A DNA stretch of 18,575 bases from Fidelibacterota bacterium. GTDB lineage: Bacteria > Fidelibacterota > Fidelibacteria > Fidelibacterales > Fidelibacteraceae. The notes beneath the pieces were generated by a model. The model was not told the origin of the DNA, searched no databases, and was given only the letters and a program-made list of their open reading frames with translations. Position numbers and translations under genes: made by a program. The stretch covers positions 1-18,575 of the forward strand of contig DAOVOB010000003.1 of NCBI GenBank assembly GCA_030629925.1, written 5' to 3'. Shown here piece by piece: positions 7,250 through 15,141 of this stretch. Positions within the stretch are counted from its first letter, which is position 1, and the number at the start of each line of letters is the position of its first letter.

Positions 7250-8005
7250 ATGCAACTGATACATAAAAACAACATATTTCGCCTTCTGACACTTGGAGTC
7301 CTTGCATTTAGTCTGCTTCATGCAAAAGATCCCGGTATAAACGCTTTTTATAAAGGTGATTATAAAAAAGCCGGAGATTATTACGCGGGCCGTCTTAATA
7401 AAGACAAAGAGAACGAAAAGATCATGTACAATAGTGGAACAACAGCGCTTGCTCAAAAAGAATACGAAAAAGCAAATTCCTTATTGATGCAGAGTCTTGC
7501 CAGCGAAAACGATGCTCAACTTGCCAAAGCACATTACAATCTCGGACAGCTAGCCGTCCAGCAGGAGAAAACGGAAGATGCGCTTGAGCATTTTAAAAAA
7601 AGTATGGTCTACGATCCTGATGACCCGAACAGCAAGATCATGTACGAGCATTTACGACGCCAACAGGAACAGCAGCAGCAAGAGCAACAAGACCAAGGAC
7701 AAGATCAAGAAAAAAATCAGGATCAAGAGAAAAAGCAAGACCAGCAAAAACAAGATAAACAAGATCAGCAAGACCAAGAGCAAAAAGATCAGTCTCAAGA
7801 TGAACAGCAAGAGAAGGAACAAGATCAACAGCAGCAACAATCTGAATCTCAATTGAGCGAAGAAGATCTGCAAGCTCAGGAATTGACTAAAGAACAAGCC
7901 AAGAATATTTTGAACGCTATGAAAGAAGAAGAAAAAGAATCCATGAAGAAGCTCATTTTGAGCAAAGCAAAAGGTAAAAAGATCAAACGAAGCAAAGAAT
8001 GGTAA
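7250..8005 (+). CDS. batC: BatC-like TPR protein, first gene of a Bat operon
   Basis: A 251-residue protein with an N-terminal hydrophobic export segment (9-24) and two to three TPR-like helical repeats (about 28-125; NAFYKGDYKKAGDYYAGRL, MYNSGTTALAQKEYEKA, AHYNLGQLAVQQEKTEDALEHF). It has a highly charged Gln/Asp/Glu/Lys-only stretch (137-200). The conserved BatC tail follows: AKNILNAMKEEEKESMKKL and the terminal KRSKEW. BatC belongs to the aerotolerance (Bat) system of Bacteroidota and relatives, where TPR proteins accompany VWA-domain membrane proteins. The gene overlaps batD by 7 bp. The 43-bp gap to the upstream amidase has no terminator and no clear Shine-Dalgarno. The low-complexity region is encoded by near-repetitive CAAGAN codons that could slip. 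Confidence 0.78.
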   Translation: MQLIHKNNIFRLLTLGVLAFSLLHAKDPGINAFYKGDYKKAGDYYAGRLNKDKENEKIMYNSGTTALAQKEYEKANSLLMQSLASENDAQLAKAHYNLGQLAVQQEKTEDALEHFKKSMVYDPDDPNSKIMYEHLRRQQEQQQQEQQDQGQDQEKNQDQEKKQDQQKQDKQDQQDQEQKDQSQDEQQEKEQDQQQQQSESQLSEEDLQAQELTKEQAKNILNAMKEEEKESMKKLILSKAKGKKIKRSKEW

Positions 8006-9699
8006 AGATCCGTAGTAAAATAGTCCTAATTTCAGTCATATTTTTGTTCTCAGCATTGTTATGGGGGCAGAGGGTAAGTTGTACGCTTTCTAAAACCCAA
8101 TTTTCTATGCAAGAACAGATTCAGATCACCTTTACTTTTGAGGATATAAAAAACTCGCCTCGCTCGGTTGATCTTAAATTACATGATGCTTTCAGCGTTA
8201 TTGGCGGTCCTTACAGTTCAACTAATTATTCGTGGGTAAACGGAAAATCCACATCGACCAACAAGGTTTCTTATGATATTATTGCCAAGAAAAGTGGTAA
8301 ATTATTAGTTCCTGCTTATGTATTTAAAATCAAGAATCAAGTTTATAAAACAAAACCCATTGTATTAATGGTAAGTAAATCAGCAAAAATTGATGCATTG
8401 GATCCTTCAAGCGACATGCCCACGATGTTCATGGAAACTGTTCTTGATAAAAATACAGTCTATCAGGGTGAGACCTTCAGCTTGAATTATTTACTCTATA
8501 CAGCCGAGAATGTCGTAAATTATACGACCGCCCCCTTAAATACACTAGATGGGTTTATCGTAGATAAATTTGATCTTAGTAATTCACCCAAGTCTTCCAA
8601 GAAAGTAATAAACGGTAAAGAGTATTTAATTGCGGGTATTGCATCGTTAACACTCACGCCCACACAAAGCGGGGAATTTGTTTTACCTCAGAAACCATTT
8701 CGTATTTCTGTCAAGCGCAGTGGTCAGTCAAGAACTGTATTTGACGATCCTTTCTTTGGCAGGAACACGAAAGATATAAATATTGTTGCACCATCTGATA
8801 CAATTATGGTTCTACCGCTTCCATCTTCCGCAGGTTCTGCCTTTACAGGTGCGATCGGTGAATTTTCAATGAAAGTGAGTCTTGATAGTTCTATCATTCA
8901 GGAAAATCAAGCAACTGCTCTACATGTCGAACTGACCGGTAAAGGAAATCTTGAACATTTTGCTTTTCCCGAGCAGAATTTTCCTGAAGGCTTTGAGGTT
9001 TTTGAACCTAAGGTAAAGAATAACTTCAAACTAAAAAATGAAGATTATAGCGGTAAACGCTCTTGGGAATATGTCTTGATCGCATCAAAACCGGGGACCT
9101 TTCATTTCGATGATATTTCTTTTACCTATTTTTCACCTGAAAATGAAAAATTTATTACACTACGATCTCCGGTAAAAGATTTACGAGTGATATCACATAA
9201 TGAATTAGAAGGTGATTATACATCAGCATTATCACCTGATGAAGTTCGCCTCTTATCTAAAGATATCCGCTTTATCCAGATGGGAGAAGGGAATATCTTT
9301 GATTCAAGCTATGATCCGGTGAAAGATCAAAAGAACTGGATCATATACTATATTGCTATTCTTTTTGTGTTTTTCTTCATTGTTCTTGAGATCATTTGGA
9401 AAATACGCATGAGCAATATGAAGCAAATTCGTTATAAGAATGCCTTAAAAACGGCCTTGAACAAATTTCAGAAGATCATCGATGATCAAGATGCGGAACT
9501 TGTCCTTCTTGAGATCGAAGCTGCATTTGTGGATTATTTGCGCGATAAACAGCTGAAAAATAATGTTCATGCCGATATTTCCGGTATCATGAAAACGATT
9601 GAAACGTATAAATATGCACCCGGTATGCTGTCGCATGTCCAGCTTAACCTATTAAAAGATCAGGCATTGGCTCTGATAGAGGATATTGAAAAAATATGA
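7999..9699 (+). CDS. batD: BatD-like oxygen-tolerance membrane protein
   Basis: A 566-residue protein with a signal peptide (cleavage likely near 23), then a long beta-rich periplasmic region. It opens with the BatD hallmarks: disulfide-free RVSCTLSKTQFSMQEQIQITFTF, FSVIGGPYSSTNYSWVNGKS and VPAYVFKIKNQVYKTKP. One transmembrane helix (about 446-467, IIYYIAILFVFFFIVLEIIW) is followed by a basic cytoplasmic helical tail of about 100 residues. Length and architecture fit BatD (BatD/BAM protein family). It starts within the end of batC (ATGGTAA overlap) and its stop overlaps the batE start (ATGA), so the three genes are translationally coupled. Its role in the Bat complex, linked to periplasmic redox or envelope homeostasis, is known only genetically in other organisms. 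Confidence 0.88.
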   Translation: MVKIRSKIVLISVIFLFSALLWGQRVSCTLSKTQFSMQEQIQITFTFEDIKNSPRSVDLKLHDAFSVIGGPYSSTNYSWVNGKSTSTNKVSYDIIAKKSGKLLVPAYVFKIKNQVYKTKPIVLMVSKSAKIDALDPSSDMPTMFMETVLDKNTVYQGETFSLNYLLYTAENVVNYTTAPLNTLDGFIVDKFDLSNSPKSSKKVINGKEYLIAGIASLTLTPTQSGEFVLPQKPFRISVKRSGQSRTVFDDPFFGRNTKDINIVAPSDTIMVLPLPSSAGSAFTGAIGEFSMKVSLDSSIIQENQATALHVELTGKGNLEHFAFPEQNFPEGFEVFEPKVKNNFKLKNEDYSGKRSWEYVLIASKPGTFHFDDISFTYFSPENEKFITLRSPVKDLRVISHNELEGDYTSALSPDEVRLLSKDIRFIQMGEGNIFDSSYDPVKDQKNWIIYYIAILFVFFFIVLEIIWKIRMSNMKQIRYKNALKTALNKFQKIIDDQDAELVLLEIEAAFVDYLRDKQLKNNVHADISGIMKTIETYKYAPGMLSHVQLNLLKDQALALIEDIEKI

Positions 9700-10481
9700 A
9701 ACGCGTGATCACCATGAGCATAGTGCTTCTATTATGTTTGGGTTCACTGACTTTGGCAGCTGATGTTGATAGAGATCAGTTGTTCAAACAGGGTGTTTCG
9801 GCTTATGTAGGTGAAGATTATCAACATGCCATAGCTATTTTCCATCAATTGGAAGAAAGCAAAGAGGTCAGCTGGGAATTATACTATAATTTGGGTAACA
9901 GCTATTATAGAAACGGTGAATTGGGTAATGCTATTCGATATTGGGAAAAAGCTAAGATCCTGGCTCCTTCCGGATCGGATATTGATCACAATTTGCTCAT
10001 TGCCGAGAAGCATCTCATCGATAAAGTTGTTCTGCCGGATATGTTTCCTTTGTTTAAGTGGTATAAGCAAATGCAAAGACAATTGTCATTGTCTGTCAGT
10101 ATTCAGCTCATTGGAGCTTTGTTCTTGATATTAATACTCGTTCTTGGATTTATCGGGCGGGCGAGCCGACGTAAAAGTAAAAATCATAAAGCTACTTATA
10201 TTACGGTTTTAAGTGTTTTTCTGGTTCTTATCATATTATTCACTTCGATCACTATCGATACGGCCCAAAGACGGAAAAATGAAAAATATGCCATTATTCT
10301 GGAGCGTTCTGTCGAAATTCTTTCCGAACCTACCGAAGATGCTATAGTATTGTTTATCCTGCATGAAGGGTCAAAAGTAAGGGTCAATAAAAATATTGAG
10401 GATTTGTGGTCTAATATTTCGTATTTTGACGACAAAGTTGGCTGGATATCACGTTCAGCGATCGGGGAGATTGAAGAATGA
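9696..10481 (+). CDS. batE: BatE-like TPR/SH3 membrane protein
   Basis: A 261-residue protein with the full BatE order: signal 1-21; TPR region 25-90 containing ELYYNLGNSYYRNGELGNAIRYWEKA; conserved PSGSDIDHNL (91-100); two transmembrane helices (about 131-154 and 167-187); and a C-terminal SH3b-like domain (about 196-257, ILSEPTEDAIVLFILHEGSKVRV ... VGWISRSAIGEI). The TPR part and the SH3 part should face the periplasm. Start and stop overlap both neighbours by four bases (ATGA), as expected for an operon under common control. The call is firm because the TPR-TM-TM-SH3 order is characteristic of the family. Confidence 0.88.
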   Translation: MKRVITMSIVLLLCLGSLTLAADVDRDQLFKQGVSAYVGEDYQHAIAIFHQLEESKEVSWELYYNLGNSYYRNGELGNAIRYWEKAKILAPSGSDIDHNLLIAEKHLIDKVVLPDMFPLFKWYKQMQRQLSLSVSIQLIGALFLILILVLGFIGRASRRKSKNHKATYITVLSVFLVLIILFTSITIDTAQRRKNEKYAIILERSVEILSEPTEDAIVLFILHEGSKVRVNKNIEDLWSNISYFDDKVGWISRSAIGEIEE

Positions 10482-10915
10482 AAAGATATTTACTTACTAT
10501 TGCCATGATACTCATAAGCGCTATGTTATTCTCCCAAACAACACAGCAAGAATTTCTACATCCCTCTAAAGTTCGCAAGAACTATAAATTAAAAGAATTT
10601 AAGACTATTTTATTTTCCGATGATGAAGTTTTTAAAACTGACCCTTCACACATGAATAAAGAATATATTGAGAGCTCAGGATATAGGATCCAACTAATTT
10701 CGACACAGAAACTGAATGAAGCGATCGCGATCAAGGCACAAGCCGATTCTCTCTATTCCATGCCGGTCTATGTAGACTTTGAACCTCCGAATTATAAAGT
10801 AAGGATCGGCAATTACATTACTAATGAAGAAGCTCTTGTCATGCAAACTGCTATGAAAAACCAGGGTTTTAAATTTGCTTGGGTTGTTCCAAGTAAGATC
10901 GTAATAATTAAATGA
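10478..10915 (+). CDS. SPOR-domain exported protein
   Basis: A 145-residue protein: a signal peptide (MKRYLLTIAMILISAMLFSQ), a linker of about 45 residues, and a SPOR domain covering about 68-142. The domain shows GYRIQLISTQKLNEAIAIKAQ at the first strand/helix and YKVRIGNYITNEEALVMQTAMKNQGFKFAWVV at the second repeat. SPOR domains bind peptidoglycan glycan strands stripped of peptides, which amidases produce; such an amidase is encoded just upstream (4129-7206). The gene overlaps batE and the next TPR gene by ATGA. It is not a standard Bat component as far as I know, so its place here is informative. The role in septal or envelope glycan binding is inferred from the family. Confidence 0.83.
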   Translation: MKRYLLTIAMILISAMLFSQTTQQEFLHPSKVRKNYKLKEFKTILFSDDEVFKTDPSHMNKEYIESSGYRIQLISTQKLNEAIAIKAQADSLYSMPVYVDFEPPNYKVRIGNYITNEEALVMQTAMKNQGFKFAWVVPSKIVIIK

Positions 10916-12012
10916 AAAAGATCAAATATGTATTTCTAATAGTCTTGTTTTCATTATCGGGACTTTTTGCTATGGACAAAGTCTTTAAAAAGGGTTTCGA
11001 TCTATTTTATAATTACCACTTTAATGAAGCGGAAACTTATTTTAAAGATCAAATAAAAGATTCTAAAGACCCGTTCCCTTATTATGCTTTCTTGTCCTAT
11101 CTGGGCATCCGTTCAGATATGGCAAATGCTCGCTATGAGGATGCAATGGCAAATGCCAATAGGATGATCAAAATATATACTCCTGTATTCGAATCATATT
11201 TACAAAGTTCTCCGGAAGATATTGATGCACAGTTTTCTTACACGGTTTTGCTGGCAGGCAAGATGCGTATCTATTTGAATAAAATGGAATACATGAACAT
11301 TATGAAAGGTGCTCCCAAGATTCTTGGCAAAAAAGTGAAGATAGACCGTTATACTAAAAAAGATTTTGCCGAAATGGATTTTGGAACCGGCGCCTTTGAT
11401 TATTATTTATCTGTTTTGGGTGGAAATTACGGTATGAGCAATTTATTCAGTAATTCCAAATCAGATGGGATCCGTGATCTGTGGTCAGCGTATAAAAACG
11501 CTGAATATACCCGCTGGGAAGCTGCGATCGTTCTGATGTATGTCTACATATACGATAAAATGGATTATGAGCAATGTGCTCAATTATGCGATGAGTTCTT
11601 GGCAAAATATCCCGATAATCTTGAAGTCCTCGCGATTGCCGCCGAATGTGACTATTACCGGGCAAAATGGAATGAAGGTGATGATCATAAACGGCATATC
11701 ACTAAATTATTGAAACATGGATTATTGGATGACGACAGAGGATGGAAAGCCCGGTTAAACTATGTTGAAGGTGTCCGTGCCATGCTAAAAGAAGATCATA
11801 TTGAGGCACTTGATTATTTTAATACAGTTTATGAGATGGATGCTATTGAATATTCTTGGTATCGTTCCATCGTTCTCAAATATACCGGTGATGTGTATCT
11901 GAAAATGGGATTGGTTCGTACAGCAAAATTATATTATGAACAGACAGTCAATAGCCTTGAGATCTCTCCGCATGTCAGAGAAGCGAAAGATATACTTAAA
12001 AGTCTAAAGTAA
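10912..12012 (+). CDS. Exported TPR-like protein, last gene of the Bat operon
   Basis: A 366-residue protein with a signal peptide (1-20, MKKIKYVFLIVLFSLSGLFA) and alpha-helical repeats throughout. TPR-like units are visible at the start (FKKGFDLFYNYHFNEAETYFKDQI) and near the end (EDHIEALDYFNTVYEMDAIEYSW, YTGDVYLKMGLVRTAKLYYEQTV). The middle (about 130-200) is less regular and Tyr-rich. No enzymatic motif is seen. It starts within the stop of the SPOR gene (ATGA) and is followed by a 388-bp repeat-rich spacer with no obvious intrinsic terminator, so it probably ends the operon. A scaffold or adaptor role in the periplasm is the most that can be inferred. Confidence 0.75.
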   Translation: MKKIKYVFLIVLFSLSGLFAMDKVFKKGFDLFYNYHFNEAETYFKDQIKDSKDPFPYYAFLSYLGIRSDMANARYEDAMANANRMIKIYTPVFESYLQSSPEDIDAQFSYTVLLAGKMRIYLNKMEYMNIMKGAPKILGKKVKIDRYTKKDFAEMDFGTGAFDYYLSVLGGNYGMSNLFSNSKSDGIRDLWSAYKNAEYTRWEAAIVLMYVYIYDKMDYEQCAQLCDEFLAKYPDNLEVLAIAAECDYYRAKWNEGDDHKRHITKLLKHGLLDDDRGWKARLNYVEGVRAMLKEDHIEALDYFNTVYEMDAIEYSWYRSIVLKYTGDVYLKMGLVRTAKLYYEQTVNSLEISPHVREAKDILKSLK

Positions 12013-12079
12013 ACAGTGAACAGTAAACAGTAATAAGCGGTATACAGAAGTCAGTAATCAGTAAATCGTAAAACGTAAA
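12011..12079. repeat. Degenerate heptamer repeats after the Bat operon
   Basis: RAACAGT occurs three times in tandem (12011-12017, 12018-12024, 12025-12031), the first copy overlapping the stop codon. After 20 bp, four more 7-bp units follow: CAGTAAT, CAGTAAA, TCGTAAA, ACGTAAA (12052-12079). The period is exactly 7 throughout. The units resemble the CGTRACT heptamers at 3266-3286. Confidence 0.75.
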
Positions 12080-12098
12080 AAATAAAATAAAAACGTTG

Positions 12099-12176
12099 GT
12101 CATCCTGAAACGTCAGCTATTTGCTGCCGGGTTCCCCGACTTTCGTCGGGGCAGGCACGATCTCTGCGACTGTCAC
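12099..12176. repeat. Dispersed palindromic element (GTCATCCTGA type)
   Basis: The stretch begins GTCATCCTGAA (12099) and shares that word, plus a following ATCTCT, with the element at 17058-17222. Its core is a hairpin CCCCGAC-TTTC-GTCGGGG (12134-12151) flanked by TGCC and GGCA. It lacks a T-tract and so is not a classical terminator, though it could act as a transcript-end hairpin. From 12177 to 12252 I see nothing but AT-rich sequence. Confidence 0.6.
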
Positions 12177-12247
12177 AATTTAAAATTATTATTAGCGAAA
12201 ACGGATTAAATTAAGAATAAGCTTTGCATGTATAGATATAAATTAAA

Positions 12248-12329
<82 letters not shown>

Positions 12330-12344
12330 TCTTGTCAAAAAGTA

Positions 12345-12353
12345 TGCCATAAT
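12345..12353 (+). promoter_or_regulatory. Extended -10-like promoter of the sigma-54 activator
   Basis: TGC-CATAAT (12345-12353) matches an extended -10 (TGn plus 5 of 6 TATAAT positions). It has no good -35; the heptamer tract abuts that region. A second, weaker candidate is TTGTTC (12360-12365) with TCTAAA (12383-12388), 17 bp apart. TTGTCA (12332-12337) and TGACAA (12353-12358) form an imperfectly spaced inverted repeat that could be an operator. Confidence 0.35.
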
Positions 12354-12400
12354 GACAAATTGTTCTTGAATATTGCATTTATTCTAAATAAGTTAATTTC

Positions 12401-13561
12401 ATGAGAAACATAGAACAAAAATACGGGATCATCGGACAATCTGAAGGGATCAAGCAGGTTATCCGTGTGATCGAGCAAGTGGCTCCATCCGGTATCAGTA
12501 TCCTTATTTACGGAGAAAGCGGTGTTGGAAAAGAGTTGGTTGCTAAAGCTTTACATGATCTATCATTACGCAAGCACGGTAAATATTTGATCGTGAACTG
12601 CGGGGCTATACCTGCCGGAACCATTGAGTCTGAACTTTTCGGACATAAAAAGGGATCATATACAGGTGCGGTTGAAGATCGTAAAGGTTTTTTCGAAACA
12701 GCCGATAAAGGGACAATCCTTCTTGATGAGATAGGAGAACTACCACTTGAGACGCAGGTTAAACTTCTACGTACATTAGAACAGGGTGAAATTACTCGAG
12801 TGGGTGAAAGCACACCAAGAAAGGTTGATGTCCGTGTTATCGGTGCGACCAATCGTGATCTTACGGCAGACGTATCTAGCGGCAAATTTCGCCAAGACCT
12901 CTATTTTCGTTTAAAGACCATTATGATCCGAATTCCGCCGCTTCGGGAACGAAAAGATGATATTCCCATGTTAGCCGAATATTTCATGATGACATATGCC
13001 GATAAAAATAAATTAGCATATAAGCCCATTACTCCACAGGCCATGAGCTTGATCTCAGATGCGACTTGGGAAGGAAATGTTCGCGAATTAAAGAATTTTA
13101 TTCAATCGGTATTTGTACTTGAAGATGATAAGATGATCCAGGCCGGAACGGTAAGTCGTCACCTTGGCAATTCATCTGATCAAATGATGTATGACACCCG
13201 TTTTCCGGTAAAAGTGAATAAAGAAACTGATCAGGTTGAGCGCGAACTCATTTTACGTCAGTTATTCTTTATCAGGCAAGATGTGGAGGAGATCAAAGAG
13301 AAACTTTCTATCATAGATACGGCTGATGAATTAACATTGAACCGAATGAAAGATATAACTCAATTTATTAAGAGATCTGATCTGAGTGAAGTAAATGTTG
13401 ATGTCCAGCAAGATGACCGTACTTTGCAAGAAGTCGAAAAAGATATGATCTTACAAACATTGAAAAAATATTACGGCTCCAAGCGCAAAACGGCGCAAGC
13501 ATTGGGCATGAGTGAAAGGACCTTATACAGGAAGATAAAAGAATACGATCTGAGTGATTGA
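12401..13561 (+). CDS. Sigma-54-dependent activator (AAA+ plus Fis HTH, no sensor domain)
   Basis: A 386-residue protein made of an AAA+ module and a DNA-binding tail. Walker A is GESGVGKE (38-45) and Walker B is TILLDEIGE (105-113). The sigma-54 contact loop is GSYTGA (85-90), a variant of GAFTGA. Sensor I is VIGATN and the arginine-finger region is [10 protein letters not shown] central linker (about 270-342), predicted partly coiled ([25 protein letters not shown]), leads to a Fis-type helix-turn-helix (about 345-382; [20 protein letters not shown]). There is no receiver, GAF or PAS domain, so activity must be set by expression level or by partner proteins. It should remodel RNA polymerase bound by RpoN at distant promoters; the targets are unknown. 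No Shine-Dalgarno is visible before the ATG. A repeat tract lies at its promoter, and a small Cys-rich gene follows after 1 bp. Confidence 0.9.
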   Translation: MRNIEQKYGIIGQSEGIKQVIRVIEQVAPSGISILIYGESGVGKELVAKALHDLSLRKHGKYLIVNCGAIPAGTIESELFGHKKGSYTGAVEDRKGFFETADKGTILLDEIGELPLETQVKLLRTLEQGEITRVGESTPRKVDVRVIGATNRDLTADVSSGKFRQDLYFRLKTIMIRIPPLRERKDDIPMLAEYFMMTYADKNKLAYKPITPQAMSLISDATWEGNVRELKNFIQSVFVLEDDKMIQAGTVSRHLGNSSDQMMYDTRFPVKVNKETDQVERELILRQLFFIRQDVEEIKEKLSIIDTADELTLNRMKDITQFIKRSDLSEVNVDVQQDDRTLQEVEKDMILQTLKKYYGSKRKTAQALGMSERTLYRKIKEYDLSD

Positions 13562-13562
13562 T

Positions 13563-13724
13563 ATGGAATGTAAAAAAGAAGAAAATCTAAAAATATGTAC
13601 TTGCACGTATCTCTGCTCAATAAAAGGGATATGTTGTGAATGCGTTGAATATCATCGGCGTGCCCGACAGTTCCCCGGATGCTTTTTTTCTACGGAAACG
13701 GAACGAACCTATGACAGATCCTAG
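13563..13724 (+). CDS. Small cysteine-rich protein, DUF6485-like (53 aa)
   Basis: A short gene beginning 1 bp after the stop of the sigma-54 activator (TGA-T-ATG). The 53 residues include eight cysteines at 3, 12, 14, 18, 24, 25, 27 and 40, arranged as MECKKEENLKICTCTYLC, GICCECVEYHR and FPGCFF, ending in ETERTYDRS. This layout, including the MECKKEENL start and the TYDRS end, matches my memory of the DUF6485 family. The cysteines suggest metal (zinc or Fe-S) binding, but no function is established. The reading frame is supported by the family match and by the tight coupling to the upstream gene. A GGATGC hairpin followed by seven Ts lies inside this frame; I read it as coding. Confidence 0.8.
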   Translation: MECKKEENLKICTCTYLCSIKGICCECVEYHRRARQFPGCFFSTETERTYDRS

Positions 13725-13799
13725 GAATATTTTTCAATTCTGGTGCAGGCCGGTAAATTATGAAAATGATTTAACATCTATATGGGGAGATAGATCAAA

Positions 13800-14618
13800 A
13801 TGAAAAATAGTATAAAAATATTTGGCGAACATAAGATCAGAACTCATTGGGATGATGGGAATGAAAAATGGTATTTTTCGGTTCATGATGTTGTTAAACT
13901 CTTAAGTGAAAGTAAGGATGTAAAACAGTATATCAAAAAAATGCGTTCACGTGATTCGGAATTGAATAAGAACTGGGGTACAATTTGTACCCTGGTTGAT
14001 ATGCAGGCTCTTGACGGAAAGATAAGAAAAATAACAGCATCTGCCACCGAAGGGCTTTTGAGAATAATTCAATCCATACCTTCGCCAAAAGCAGAACCGT
14101 TTAAAAGATGGCTGGCAAAAGTCGGAGCCGAAAGAATTGACGAGACAGAAGATCCGGAATTAGCTTTCAATAGAGCAATGAAAACATATTTGAGTAAAGG
14201 ATATTCTAAAGAGTGGATCAATCAAAGATTAAAAAGTATTGAAATTCGAAAAGAATTGACTGATGAATGGAATGCTCGCGGTATGAAAGAGGGACTGGAA
14301 TATGCAATACTTACCAATGAAGTGACTAAAGCTTGGACTGATAAATCTGTGAAAGAATACAAAAAATTAAAAGGATTAAAAAAAGAAAACCTCCGAGATA
14401 ATATGAGTAATTTGGAATTGGTGCTTAATATGCTGGCTGAAGCTTCAACTACGGAAATATCAAAGGAACATGAGCCATCCGGTTTGGAAGAAAATGTCGA
14501 TATTGCACAAAAAGGCGGAAATGCCGCGAAGAAAGCCCGTTTGGAGATTGAAAAACAAACGGGGAAACCAATCATTACAGATCAACGCGCAAAGAAGTTA
14601 TTAGAAAAGGAAAATTGA
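13800..14618 (+). CDS. BRO-N / DinD-like antirepressor-type protein
   Basis: A 272-residue protein with an N-terminal BRO-N domain (about 1-105; EKWYFSVHDVVKLLSESKDVKQYIKKMR, then the ATEGLLRIIQSIPSPKAEPFKRWLAKVG motif). The C-terminal half resembles E. coli DinD (EYAILTNEVTKAWTDKSVKEYKKLKGLKKENLRDNMSNLEL, then IAQKGGNAAKKARLEIEKQTGKP). BRO-N domains bind DNA and are common in phage antirepressors; DinD is a LexA-controlled protein that inhibits RecA in E. coli. No LexA-like box is evident upstream. GGGGAGA about 9 nt before the ATG is the best Shine-Dalgarno in the window. One base separates its stop from the cobalamin adenosyltransferase start, so it leads a metabolic operon, an odd place for a phage-type protein. 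No other phage genes are present. Confidence 0.85.
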   Translation: MKNSIKIFGEHKIRTHWDDGNEKWYFSVHDVVKLLSESKDVKQYIKKMRSRDSELNKNWGTICTLVDMQALDGKIRKITASATEGLLRIIQSIPSPKAEPFKRWLAKVGAERIDETEDPELAFNRAMKTYLSKGYSKEWINQRLKSIEIRKELTDEWNARGMKEGLEYAILTNEVTKAWTDKSVKEYKKLKGLKKENLRDNMSNLELVLNMLAEASTTEISKEHEPSGLEENVDIAQKGGNAAKKARLEIEKQTGKPIITDQRAKKLLEKEN

Positions 14619-14619
14619 G

Positions 14620-15141
14620 ATGATCATTGCATACACCGGAAACGGAAAAGGAAAAACCTCAGCGGCATTGGGTACGGTTTTGCGTGCTGCCGGCTATCAC
14701 CACAGTTCTTGCATCATACAATTTATTAAAGATGGTTCGCAGTATGGAGAACATCACGCTATTAATCATCACCTTAGTGATTTTGTGGAAGTTTACCAGG
14801 CAGGAATTGGCTTTTATAAACTACCTGGTGATGAACACAGCGAAACGGATCATATGAAAGCGGCAAGTGAGGCCTTAAAATTTACATACAAGAAGATCAA
14901 AAGCAAAAAATATGACATGATAGTACTGGATGAAATACTGACCGCTCAAATGGTCGGTCTTGTTGAGGAAAAGGAAGTTTTGAAAATAATGGACAGCATT
15001 CCGGAAGGCATGCACCTAATTGTTACCGGTCGAGGTGCCAGTGATGCCATTATCGAACGATCGGATCTCGTGACGGAAATGAAAGAGATCAAGCATCCGT
15101 TCCAGAATGATAAACCCGCAGTAGAAGGGATCGATTTTTAA
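14620..15141 (+). CDS. cobO: Cob(I)yrinic acid a,c-diamide adenosyltransferase (CobA/CobO/BtuR type)
   Basis: A 173-residue cytoplasmic enzyme that transfers the adenosyl group of ATP to cob(I)alamin or precursors, making the active B12 coenzyme. The P-loop is at the very N-terminus (TGNGKGKTSAA, 6-16), followed by the family motifs SCIIQFIKDG, DMIVLDEI (99-106), HLIVTGRGAS (132-141) and the C-terminal KHPFQNDKPAVEGIDF. Length and motif order fit the CobA/BtuR family, not PduO or EutT. It begins 1 bp after the BRO-N gene and its TAA abuts the ATG of nadA (TAAATG), with AAAAGGAAA upstream as the ribosome binding site. No other cobalamin genes are in the window, so salvage of imported corrinoid is as likely as de novo synthesis. 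Confidence 0.93.
   Translation: MIIAYTGNGKGKTSAALGTVLRAAGYHHSSCIIQFIKDGSQYGEHHAINHHLSDFVEVYQAGIGFYKLPGDEHSETDHMKAASEALKFTYKKIKSKKYDMIVLDEILTAQMVGLVEEKEVLKIMDSIPEGMHLIVTGRGASDAIIERSDLVTEMKEIKHPFQNDKPAVEGIDF

Noticed and set aside
7652..7897. Minus-strand open frame rich in Leu and Phe
   Set aside because: It is the complement of the Gln/Glu/Lys tract of BatC and not a membrane protein.
12336..12353. Minus-strand TGGCAT...TTGAC resembling a sigma-54 site
   Set aside because: The -12 element lacks the conserved GC and no minus-strand gene lies to its left.
13652..13690. Hairpin ending in CCGGATGC followed by seven T residues, like an intrinsic terminator
   Set aside because: The stem is short with a bulge and a long loop, and the sequence is inside the 53-codon cysteine-rich gene where it encodes PGCFFS.
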